Shown here: positions 1 to 8,896 of the stretch, piece by piece
Position numbering within the stretch: position 1 is the first letter of the stretch
Layout: the number at the start of each line of letters is the position of its first letter
Source of the DNA: Caulobacter sp.
GTDB taxonomy: Bacteria > Pseudomonadota > Alphaproteobacteria > Caulobacterales > Caulobacteraceae
Length of the DNA: 9,802 nt
Direction of reading: 5' to 3'
Assembly (NCBI GenBank): GCA_028291125.1
Contig: JAQGIN010000086.1
Span: 1-9,802 of the forward strand
The notes under the pieces: model-generated
The model's database searches: none
The model's input: only the letters and a program-made list of their open reading frames with translations
What the model was told of the DNA's origin: nothing
Program-made: the position numbers and the translations under genes

Positions 1-500
1 TGGGCGACGATCGCCATGCACGGCAGATAGGGCATGCTGATCTGGGTCAGGGTGACCGCCAGCTTGAACTTGGCCGGCTCGGCCGCGAAGCCGGGGCTGA
101 TCAGGTACATCAGCCAGGGCATGGCCAGCTGGGCGGCGATGGTGATGCCGATGGTGGCGGCGGCCAGGGTGGCCATGGCGTCGGCCGCCAGCGCGTCGGC
201 CTTTTCCTCGCCGTCCTTCTCCAGGGCCTTGGAATAGGCCGGCACGAAGGCGGCGGCGAAGGCGCCCTCGGCGAAGATTCGCCGGAACAGATTGGGGAAC
301 ATCAGGGCGGTGTTGTAGGCGTCGGCGGCGAAGGTGGCGCTGGCCCCCAGCCGGGCGGCGACCACCAGGTCTCGGGCCAGGCCCATGAACCGGCTCAACA
401 GGGTGAAGCCGGAATAGATCGCCGACGAGCGGATCATGCCGCCGGACTTTTTCGGGGCCGGTGCGGCGGTTTCGGACGGTGGGGGGGCGCTGTCGGTCAC
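1..500 (-). CDS. murJ: MurJ (MviN) lipid II flippase, N-terminal part; 3' end beyond the left edge
   Basis: This is the inner-membrane flippase that moves lipid II, the peptidoglycan precursor, from the cytoplasmic to the periplasmic face (MOP exporter superfamily). About 166 residues are visible. From about residue 23 the protein reads like MurJ: the first helix has SRFMGLARD, whose R37 and R43 align by eye with E. coli R18 and R24. D60 lies in ADAY, where E. coli has D39. The family signature PNLFRRIFAEGAFAAAFVP spans 69-87, followed by a predicted membrane stretch around 110-134. The preferred start is a GTG at 500-498. It gives a 21-residue Pro/Ala-rich leader before MIRSSAIYSG, and an in-frame stop lies 19 codons further upstream. 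No well-spaced ribosome binding site is seen: GGAG abuts the GTG directly. The alternative start is the ATG at 436-434. It lies 92 bp downstream of the DUF1579-like gene, same strand. The identity is secure and the start is uncertain. Confidence 0.93.
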   Translation of the reverse strand, partial: MTDSAPPPSETAAPAPKKSGGMIRSSAIYSGFTLLSRFMGLARDLVVAARLGASATFAADAYNTALMFPNLFRRIFAEGAFAAAFVPAYSKALEKDGEEKADALAADAMATLAAATIGITIAAQLAMPWLMYLISPGFAAEPAKFKLAVTLTQISMPYLPCMAIVA

Positions 501-575
501 CTCCGGCTTCTGCGGCTTGGCGTGGGGGGCGTCAAGATGCGCCTGCGGGCCGTCTCACCCTCGGCAGACATCGCG

Positions 576-590
576 ACGCGCGAAGCGCGC
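576..590 (-). other. Small GC hairpin just after the DUF1579-like gene
   Basis: On the minus strand, a 6-bp stem of alternating G and C (GCGCGC against GCGCGT, one G-U pair) closes a TTC triloop. It starts 2 nt after the TGA stop at 595-593. No T-run follows, so it is not a convincing intrinsic terminator. It could protect the 3' end of the transcript or be chance in GC-rich DNA. Confidence 0.3.
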
Positions 591-592
591 GC

Positions 593-1156
593 TCAGCGGC
601 GGGTGTCGACGGCGATCCAGTTCACTTCCCAGGTGACCCCCCCGTCATCGGAAAACGCTTGCTCGAAGCGAGCGGAGTTGGCGGTCACGTCCGAGATGAT
701 GAAGCGCACCAGGATGGCCCGGCCGCCGAGCGTGTCCTGTCCGTAGAATATGCCGCGACCGTTCCTGAACTGGCCATACACCGGCCGGGTCAGCACCCCG
801 CCGCCGGCGAAGTTAAGACTCCACTGCCGAGCGTCCGGATCGTACAGGCGCAAGGACAAGCCCTCGATCTTCCCGGCCGATCCTTCGACTTTCAGTTCGA
901 CCAGATTGGCGCCGCCGCCCAGCACGGGGCGCACGACAGTCACGCCCTCGTACTGGACCCAGGTGCTCGAACCAGTCAGAGGGCGCTGCAGACGAGACAG
1001 GCGTGTCGTCCATTCGCCGATCTCCCAGTCAAAGTCCCGCTGGCCGTCCCGGCTCTCGGCGGCGAAGGCGGGGGACGGCTGGGCGGCGGCGGCCAGCGGC
1101 GGGCCGCCGAGCAAAAGCGCCGCCGCCGCGATGGCTGCTCTCAAACCGTGGATCAT
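593..1156 (-). CDS. Exported DUF1579-like protein of unknown function
   Basis: A 187-residue protein with an N-terminal signal peptide: MIHGLR, a hydrophobic stretch at 7-17, and Ala-rich possible cleavage sites around 22-33. The mature part opens with FDWEIGEW (42-49). It continues with TGSSTWVQYEG, LVELKVEGSAGKIEGLSLRLYDP and QWSLNFA, and ends WEVNWIAVDTRR (176-187). I recognise this from secreted hypothetical proteins of the DUF1579-like group, thought to be small beta-barrels related to the lipocalin/nitrobindin fold. No catalytic residues are established for the group and no function is claimed. The start is chosen because GGAGGG lies 4 nt upstream of the ATG and a signal peptide follows at once; the open frame extends 29 codons further upstream without such support. 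It lies between glnD and murJ on the same strand, with gaps of 134 and 92 bp. Predicted location: periplasm or outside the cell. Confidence 0.85.
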   Translation of the reverse strand: MIHGLRAAIAAAALLLGGPPLAAAAQPSPAFAAESRDGQRDFDWEIGEWTTRLSRLQRPLTGSSTWVQYEGVTVVRPVLGGGANLVELKVEGSAGKIEGLSLRLYDPDARQWSLNFAGGGVLTRPVYGQFRNGRGIFYGQDTLGGRAILVRFIISDVTANSARFEQAFSDDGGVTWEVNWIAVDTRR

Positions 1157-1290
1157 GCCGCCCTCCAAACGCCCCACCCTGAGCAGCAATAGAGCGCATG
1201 AGGGCGGCGGAGTCTCTACTTTGGCGCACGGACCGCTTCCCACCGTGAACCGACGCTCGAAGCGCCTACCCCCGGCTCACCCACCCAACC
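1157..1290 (-). other. Intergenic spacer between glnD and the DUF1579-like gene
   Basis: 134 bp of non-coding DNA, the second-longest gap in the window. It carries the GGAGGG ribosome binding site and, near 1253-1265, a 5-bp GC hairpin with a triloop and no T-run. It is long enough for a separate promoter for the DUF1579-like gene, but I could not identify convincing -35/-10 elements. Confidence 0.5.
1161..1166 (-). promoter_or_regulatory. Ribosome binding site GGAGGG for the DUF1579-like gene
   Basis: GGAGGG on the minus strand, 4 nt from the ATG at 1156-1154. It is the clearest Shine-Dalgarno sequence in the window and decides the start of this gene against the longer frame beginning near 1243. 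Confidence 0.8.
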
Positions 1291-4116
1291 CTATCGTGCG
1301 ACGCTGGCGCGGGCCCGCTTCAGGCCTGGCCGGGTCGATGGCGCGCCGGCCTCGTTCTGTTCGAGGGCGGCCAGCAGGTCGGCCTTCAGGGCCGTGGTCT
1401 TGCGGGCGTCGGTCAGCTTTCCGCCGGCCGCGGTCTGCACATAGAAGGCGTCCACCGCCCGCTCGCCATAGCCGTCGATATGGGCCGACTGGATCGACAG
1501 GCCATTCTCGGCCAGGGCCTGGGCCAGGGCGTGCAGCAGGCCGGGCCGGTCGCGGCCCGAGGCCTCGACGACGCTGGCCTCGTGCGAGGATTCGTTGTCG
1601 AGGGCGACGGTCGGGGTGATCGAGAAGGCGGCGGAGCGAGCCAGCTCGGCGCCGCGGCGCGGCTCAAAGCTGAGAGTGTCGCCGCGGCCGGCGGCCTCCA
1701 TGGCGTCGGCCAGGCGGCGCAGGGCGCGCGGGTTCTCGCAGCCCAGCGGCGCGCCGGTGACGTCCTGGACGTAGAAGATGTCCATGGCCTGGCCCTGGCG
1801 CGAGGTGAACACCCGCGCCCCGACCACGTTGCCGCCCAGCGACGAAATGGCCAGGGCCAGGTCGGCGAACAGGCCGCGGCGGTCCTTGGCGGCGACGACG
1901 ATCTCGGCGGCGTTGGCCCCCGATCGCACCCGGCCCTCGGCGGCGGCCCCGCCCTGGATGGCGGCGCGGCGGGCCAGGGCGGCGTGGTCGATCAGATCCT
2001 GCGGCTCGAAGGCGTTGAAATAGGCGTCCTCCATGGCCTCGGCCCAGCCCTTGGCGGCGGCGTCGGCGGCGATCAGCGCCTCGCGGGCCCCGGCGGCGAT
2101 CGATTCCTGGTGGCGCTGGACGCTGGCGGCGGCGTCAGAGCCGCGGCCGCCGCGGAACACCGCCTCGGTGGCGGTGTAGAGCTCGCGCAGCAGCTGGCCC
2201 TTCCAGCCGTTCCAGACGCCTGGTCCGACGGCGCGGATGTCGGCGACGGTGATCACCAGCAGCAGGCGCAGGCGTTCGGGGTTCTCGACGATGCGGGCGA
2301 AGGCGGCGACGGTGCCGGGATCAGCCACGTCGCGCTTCTGGGCGAAGTCGCTCATCACCAGGTGGTTCTCGACCAGCCAGGCGACCAGCTCGACCTTGGC
2401 GCGGTCGACGCCCAGGCGCTCGCAGGCCGAACGGGCGGCGCGGGCCCCGGCCTTCTCCTGGCCGCCGACCCCGCCCTTGCCGGTGTCGTGCAGCAGCATG
2501 GCCAGGAACAGCGCCTCGCGGTCCTCGATCAGCGGCAGGATCGACACCGCCAGCGGATGGTCGTCGACCAGCTGGCCGGCGGCGATGTCGCCGATCACCC
2601 CCACGGCCCGCAGGGTGTGCTCGTCCACCGTGTAGGAGTGATACATGTTGAACTGCATCTGGGCGACGATGCGGCCGAATTCCGGGACGAACCGACCCAG
2701 CACCCCGGCGTCGTTCATCAGGGTCAGGGTGCGGTAGCTGCGCTTGCCGCGCGCCAACAGGTCGAGGAAGGCGCGGGTGGCGTCGGGATCGCGCCGCAGC
2801 TTCGAGGTGATCAGGGCCAGACCGCGGGTGACGGCGGTGAAGGCGTCGGGATGCAGGTCGAGGTCGCGGTCGTCGGCGATCTTGAACAGCCGGATCAGAT
2901 TGACCGGATCGCGCTCGAACACCGCCGGGCCGTCGATGTTCAGCCGGCCGCCGTCCTCGTAGAAGCCGTCGACGTCCAGCGCCTTGCGCTTGGGCTTGCC
3001 GCCGGCCAGGAACCGCGAAATGCCCTTGGGCTGGTTCTTGAAATGCTCGGCCTCGAGCTTGGCCGAGAAGGCCCGGGTCAGGGCCCCGACCTCTTTGGCG
3101 ATCAGGAAGTAGCGGCGCATGAAGCGCTCGACCGCAGGGGCGTCGCCGCGGTCGCCATAGCCCATGCGGCGGGCGATCTCCGGCTGCAGGTCGAAGGTCA
3201 GGCGCTCTTCCGGCCGGCCGGTGGTGAAGTGCAGGTGGGCGCGCACCGCGTGCAGGAAATCGAAGGCCCGGATGAACACCTTGGCCTCGCGGCGGTCGAA
3301 CACCTCCAGCAGGAAGACGTCCTCGGGCCGGTCGACCGGATGCAGATATTCGGCGATCCACATCAGGGTGTGCAGATCGCGCAGGCCGCCCTTGCCCTCT
3401 TTGACATTGGGCTCGACCATGTAGCGGCTGGCCCCGGCCCGGGCCTGGCGGTCGTCGCGCTCCTTCAGCTTGGCGGCGACGAACTGGGCGCCGGTGCCCT
3501 TCATGACGTCGTCGCGGAACCGCTTCTTCAGCTCCTCGCCCAGCCGCTCGTCGCCGGTCAGGCGCCGGGCCTCGAGGATCGAGGTGCGGATGGTGTAGTC
3601 CTCGCGCGACAGGCGCACGCATTCCTCGATGGTGCGCGAGGCGTGGCCGACCTTGAAGCCCAGATCCCACAGCGCATAGAGCATGAACTCGATGACGCTC
3701 TCGGCGTGCGGCGTGGTCTTGTAAGGCCGCAGGAACAGCAGATCGATGTCGGAGAACGGCGCCAGGGTGCGCCGGCCATAGCCGCCCACCGCCATCAGGC
3801 ACAGCCGCTCGCCCTCGGTCGGATTGCGGGCCCGGAACACGTGGACGGTGGTGAAGTCGTAGAGGGCGGTGATCACCTCGTCGGTGACCCCGCTGAGCAG
3901 CCGCGCCGTCTCCAGGCCGCCGGCCCCGTTCTCCAGCCGCTCCTTGGCGATCATCCGGCCGCGGAACAGCGCCTGTTTGAGGATGTCGATGGCGCGGACG
4001 CGCTGCTCGACCTCATCGCCGACGGCGTCGAGGGCGGCAGCGGACAGGCGGGCGCGCAGGGCGTGACCGTCGACGACGTGTTCAAGCGGGGTGGGGCGGA
4101 GACGACGTCGAGACAT
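1291..4116 (-). CDS. glnD: GlnD, PII uridylyltransferase / uridylyl-removing enzyme
   Basis: This cytoplasmic bifunctional nitrogen sensor adds UMP to PII proteins (GlnB/GlnK) when glutamine is low and removes it when glutamine is high, thereby setting glutamine synthetase activity and Ntr expression. At 941 residues it is slightly longer than E. coli GlnD (890). The domain order is complete. The nucleotidyltransferase signature GGYGRRTLAPFSDIDLLFL is at 111-129, with D123 and D125 as the metal-binding pair. The helical GlnD region includes EPNVKEGKGGLRDLHTL (235-251). The HD phosphohydrolase domain has H500, the pair H543-D544 in LLHDTGKG, and H585. Two ACT domains lie at about 738-810 (KDRRGLFADLALAI) and 848-920 (RDRPGLLHALAQAL); these bind glutamine in the family. 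A basic tail ends the protein. The start ATG is 21 bp after the mutS stop, with no clear ribosome binding site, which suggests translation linked to mutS. All key residues are present. Confidence 0.97.
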   Translation of the reverse strand: MSRRRLRPTPLEHVVDGHALRARLSAAALDAVGDEVEQRVRAIDILKQALFRGRMIAKERLENGAGGLETARLLSGVTDEVITALYDFTTVHVFRARNPTEGERLCLMAVGGYGRRTLAPFSDIDLLFLRPYKTTPHAESVIEFMLYALWDLGFKVGHASRTIEECVRLSREDYTIRTSILEARRLTGDERLGEELKKRFRDDVMKGTGAQFVAAKLKERDDRQARAGASRYMVEPNVKEGKGGLRDLHTLMWIAEYLHPVDRPEDVFLLEVFDRREAKVFIRAFDFLHAVRAHLHFTTGRPEERLTFDLQPEIARRMGYGDRGDAPAVERFMRRYFLIAKEVGALTRAFSAKLEAEHFKNQPKGISRFLAGGKPKRKALDVDGFYEDGGRLNIDGPAVFERDPVNLIRLFKIADDRDLDLHPDAFTAVTRGLALITSKLRRDPDATRAFLDLLARGKRSYRTLTLMNDAGVLGRFVPEFGRIVAQMQFNMYHSYTVDEHTLRAVGVIGDIAAGQLVDDHPLAVSILPLIEDREALFLAMLLHDTGKGGVGGQEKAGARAARSACERLGVDRAKVELVAWLVENHLVMSDFAQKRDVADPGTVAAFARIVENPERLRLLLVITVADIRAVGPGVWNGWKGQLLRELYTATEAVFRGGRGSDAAASVQRHQESIAAGAREALIAADAAAKGWAEAMEDAYFNAFEPQDLIDHAALARRAAIQGGAAAEGRVRSGANAAEIVVAAKDRRGLFADLALAISSLGGNVVGARVFTSRQGQAMDIFYVQDVTGAPLGCENPRALRRLADAMEAAGRGDTLSFEPRRGAELARSAAFSITPTVALDNESSHEASVVEASGRDRPGLLHALAQALAENGLSIQSAHIDGYGERAVDAFYVQTAAGGKLTDARKTTALKADLLAALEQNEAGAPSTRPGLKRARASVAR

Positions 4117-4137
4117 GATGGGAATATGGTGTAGTCC

Positions 4138-6834
<2,697 letters not shown>

Positions 6835-6858
6835 CGGCGCGGACGCTACAGTGGCTTG

Positions 6859-6882
6859 CCTGCTTCGTTAAGCGAAAGCAGG
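6859..6882. repeat. Imperfect inverted repeat in the mutS / acetyltransferase divergent gap
   Basis: CCTGCTTCG and CGAAAGCAGG flank a 5-nt TTAAG loop; nine base pairs form with one bulged A. It is the most AT-rich and most symmetrical part of the 77-bp divergent spacer (6835-6911), which must contain the promoters of both genes or at least their 5' leaders. It could be an operator for a dimeric repressor or a leader hairpin. It is too short for a terminator of either gene, and I could not place sigma factor boxes around it confidently. Confidence 0.45.
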
Positions 6883-6911
6883 TTGTCGCCGCGCGGAACG
6901 GGAACTCGACG

Positions 6912-7613
6912 ATGAATGACGCCTACGCCTTGCTCGATCGGCCGGTCTGGAGCGCGCTGCGCGGCCGTCAGGCCAGCCTGGCCCTGGGCGACGACCGGGC
7001 GGTGCGACTCGACCCCGACTACGGCCTGTTCGCCGCCGCGGTCGACGCCTCGCCCGGCAGCCTGGCCGCCTTGGCCGCCCTCATGCCCGCGACCGGCGCC
7101 CTGGCCCTGGTCGAGGCCGAGCCGCCGCCGACCCCGCCCGGCCTGGCGGCCGAGCACCGGGCGATCTGGCAGATGGTGGCCGAGGCCCTGACGCCCGCCG
7201 CGCCGCCGGACTTCGCGATCACGCCGCTGACCCCGGCCGACGCCCCGCGGATGCTGGCCCTGGCCACCCTGACCGAGCCCGGCCCGTTCTTCGCCCGCAC
7301 CCCCGAACTGGGCGAGTTCCTGGGCGTGAAGGTGGACGGCCGGCTGGTGGCGATGGCCGGGGAGCGGATGAAGCCGGCGGGGTTCACCGAGGTCAGCGGG
7401 GTCTGCACCCATCCCGACCATCGGGGGCGCGGCTATGCCGGCGGCCTGATGCGGCTGGTGGCGGCGCGGATCCTGGCGCGGGGCGAAACGCCCTTCCTGC
7501 ACAGCTACGCCAGCAACGCCGGCGCGATAGCGCTCTATGAGAGCCTGGGCTTTCGGCTGCGGCGTCCGGTCACCATGGTGGTGCTGACCCGCGCGGCGCC
7601 TAGCCGCCGGTGA
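6912..7613 (+). CDS. GNAT family N-acetyltransferase, FR47-like
   Basis: A 233-residue predicted cytoplasmic acetyltransferase using acetyl-CoA; the substrate is unknown. The C-terminal half (about 100-225) carries the GNAT core. GEFLGVKVDGRLVAMAGERM forms the central strands. FTEVSGVCTHPDHRGRGYAGGLMRLVAARIL (158-188) includes the pyrophosphate-binding loop R171-G-R-G174-Y-A176. FLHSYASNAGAIALYESLGF (195-214) is the usual last motif with the conserved N and Y. This pattern is typical of the FR47-like subgroup. The first 100 residues are less conserved, begin DAYALLDRPVWSALRGRQASLALG, and may be a degenerate GNAT half. The ATG follows a weak GGGAA about 8 nt upstream; no better start lies nearby. 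It is the only plus-strand gene here, divergent from mutS and overlapping the end of dnaJ by 14 bp. Neither neighbour suggests a substrate. Confidence 0.9.
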   Translation: MNDAYALLDRPVWSALRGRQASLALGDDRAVRLDPDYGLFAAAVDASPGSLAALAALMPATGALALVEAEPPPTPPGLAAEHRAIWQMVAEALTPAAPPDFAITPLTPADAPRMLALATLTEPGPFFARTPELGEFLGVKVDGRLVAMAGERMKPAGFTEVSGVCTHPDHRGRGYAGGLMRLVAARILARGETPFLHSYASNAGAIALYESLGFRLRRPVTMVVLTRAAPSRR

Positions 7614-8754
7614 CCTCTTCCCAGAAGCGCTTGGCCTTGCCGACGAAATTGGCCGACTTGGGATGCTGCTTCTCGCCGCAGGAGCCGGCGAATTCCTTCA
7701 TCAGCTCCTTCTGACGGGCGGTGAGCTGGGTCGGGGTCTCGATGAACAGCTCGACCACCAGGTCGCCGCGCTGGCGGCTGCGCAGGGACGGCATGCCCTT
7801 GCCCTTGAGGCGGATGGTCTTGCCAGTCTGCGAGCCTTCCGGAACCTTGACATCGATCCGGCAGTGGCCGTCGCAGGCCTCGCCTCCGAGCAGGCAGGGG
7901 GCCTCGATCTCGCCGCCGAGCACGGCCGTGGCCATAGGCACCGGCACGGTGCAGAGCAGGTCCAGGCCGTCGCGCTCGAACAGCTCGTGCGGGATCACCG
8001 ACAGGAAGATGTAGAGGTCGCCGCGCGGGCCGCCACGGGCCCCGCCGTCGCCCTCGCCGGCCAGGCGGATGCGGGCCCCGTCGTCGACGCCGGCCGGGAT
8101 GCGCACCGACAGGATACGCTCCTTGCGCACCTGGCCGTGGCCGTGACAGGTCGTGCAGGGGTCGAGGACCAGCTGGCCGGAGCCGCCGCAGCGCGGGCAG
8201 GCCCGTTCGACGGCGAAGAAGCCCTGGGTGGCGCGGACGCGGCCGGCCCCGCCACAGGTGCCGCAGACGGTCGGCGTGGTGCCGGGCTTGGCGCCCGAGC
8301 CGGTGCAAACCTCGCAGGTGATGGCGGCCGGAACGGTGATCTCCACCTCGGCGCCGGCATAGGCCTGTTCCAGGCTGATCTCGAGGTCGTAGCGCAGGTC
8401 CTGGCCGCGAGCCGGACCCGACTGCTGGCCGCGACGGCCGCCGAACATCTCGCCGAACACGTCGCCGAAGACGTCGTTGAAGATGTCGTTGACGTCGGCC
8501 CCGCCGAAACCGTTGGCCCCGGCGCCATTGGGTCCGTTGACCCCGGCATGGCCGTAGCGGTCGTAGGCGGCGCGCTTCTGTGGATCGGAGAGGATCGAAT
8601 AGGCCTCGTTGATCTCCTTGAAGCGCGACGAGGCGTCCTCGCAACCGTCATTGCGGTCGGGATGGTGTTCCATGGCCAGCTTGCGGAACGCCACCTTGAG
8701 GGCGGCGGCGTCGCAGGCGCGGCTTACGCCGAGGGTGTCATAATAATCGCGCAT
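7600..8754 (-). CDS. dnaJ: DnaJ (Hsp40), co-chaperone of DnaK
   Basis: This cytoplasmic co-chaperone delivers unfolded clients to DnaK and stimulates its ATPase. It is a 384-residue type I DnaJ with all four parts. The J domain (2-68) has the essential HPD at 31-33. The Gly/Phe-rich region spans about 71-112. The zinc domain has four CxxCxGxG repeats: C147/C150, C164/C167, C186/C189 and C200/C203. Two substrate-binding beta domains and a C-terminal dimerisation tail follow, ending SANFVGKAKRFWEEVTGG. The ATG at 8754 is preferred (MRDYYDTLGV); a GTG immediately before it would add one residue. No clear ribosome binding site precedes it. Unusually, beta domain I has C287, C294 and C298 within CLLGGEACDGHC, where most DnaJ proteins have no cysteine. 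It follows dnaK after 142 bp, as in classical dnaKJ operons. Heat-shock control would come from a dnaK promoter outside this window. Confidence 0.97.
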   Translation of the reverse strand: MRDYYDTLGVSRACDAAALKVAFRKLAMEHHPDRNDGCEDASSRFKEINEAYSILSDPQKRAAYDRYGHAGVNGPNGAGANGFGGADVNDIFNDVFGDVFGEMFGGRRGQQSGPARGQDLRYDLEISLEQAYAGAEVEITVPAAITCEVCTGSGAKPGTTPTVCGTCGGAGRVRATQGFFAVERACPRCGGSGQLVLDPCTTCHGHGQVRKERILSVRIPAGVDDGARIRLAGEGDGGARGGPRGDLYIFLSVIPHELFERDGLDLLCTVPVPMATAVLGGEIEAPCLLGGEACDGHCRIDVKVPEGSQTGKTIRLKGKGMPSLRSRQRGDLVVELFIETPTQLTARQKELMKEFAGSCGEKQHPKSANFVGKAKRFWEEVTGG

Positions 8755-8764
8755 CACCAGCGTC

Positions 8765-8794
8765 TTGAACTTGAGGCGTTGTTGAGGCTTGAGG
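8765..8794 (-). repeat. Short CCTCAA direct repeats in the dnaJ leader
   Basis: CCTCAA occurs three times on the minus strand (8789-8794, 8782-8787, 8771-8776), with a related GTTCAA at 8765-8770. They lie 11-40 nt upstream of the dnaJ ATG, in place of a recognisable ribosome binding site. The leader is low in G and probably unstructured, which may favour ribosome entry. The repeats may also be chance. Confidence 0.4.
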
Positions 8795-8803
8795 TGGGAT
8801 GGC

Positions 8804-8832
8804 TCCCGCCCGACCGCAAGCGGCGGGCGGGA
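8804..8832 (-). other. Strong stem-loop between dnaK and dnaJ (dnaJ-proximal)
   Basis: TCCCGCCCG and CGGGCGGGA form nine pairs. After one bulged A, CCGC and GCGG extend the stem to 13 pairs around a minimal AA loop. It lies about 50 nt before the dnaJ start. No T-run follows on the minus strand, so a standard intrinsic terminator is unlikely. An mRNA-stabilising or processing structure, or partial transcription attenuation, would fit the position. The last bases of one arm (CGGGA) can also pair with TCCCG at 8840-8844, an alternative fold. Confidence 0.7.
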
Positions 8833-8844
8833 ACCGATGTCCCG

Positions 8845-8886
8845 GGTGATGGCGGCGTCAAATCAGGGCGTCCGTCCGCCATCACC
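8845..8886 (-). other. Second stem-loop between dnaK and dnaJ (dnaK-proximal)
   Basis: GGTGATGGCGG and CCGCCATCACC form a perfect 11-bp stem around a 20-nt loop. It begins 10 nt after the dnaK stop codon. The stem on the minus strand is not followed by a T-run. Its place at the 3' end of dnaK suggests protection of the dnaK message from exonucleases, or partial termination before dnaJ. Confidence 0.7.
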
Positions 8887-8896
8887 TGGCTCATGA

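Noticed and set aside
1157..1243. Upstream extension of the DUF1579-like protein by 29 residues
   Set aside because: It would bury the signal peptide and ignore the well-placed GGAGGG before the ATG at 1156-1154.
461..1619. Plus-strand frames over murJ, the DUF1579-like gene and the end of glnD
   Set aside because: They cross several minus-strand genes and give low-complexity Arg/Pro-rich products without recognisable motifs.
2321..3802. Minus-strand alternate-frame open readings inside glnD, mutS and dnaJ (also 4730-6331 and 7535-8644)
   Set aside because: Arg/Pro/Gly/Ala-rich translations from the wrong frame of well-conserved genes; typical of GC-rich coding DNA.
1480..4134. An 884-codon open frame on the plus strand, antisense to glnD
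   Set aside because: It lies opposite an intact, fully recognised glnD. Its translation is low-complexity (Gly, Ala, Val, Gln, Asp, His) with no known domain. Long antisense frames are expected where third codon positions are nearly all G or C.
4117..4137. GGGA/TCCC pairing in the mutS–glnD gap as a regulatory hairpin
   Set aside because: Only four base pairs around a long loop; not distinguishable from chance.
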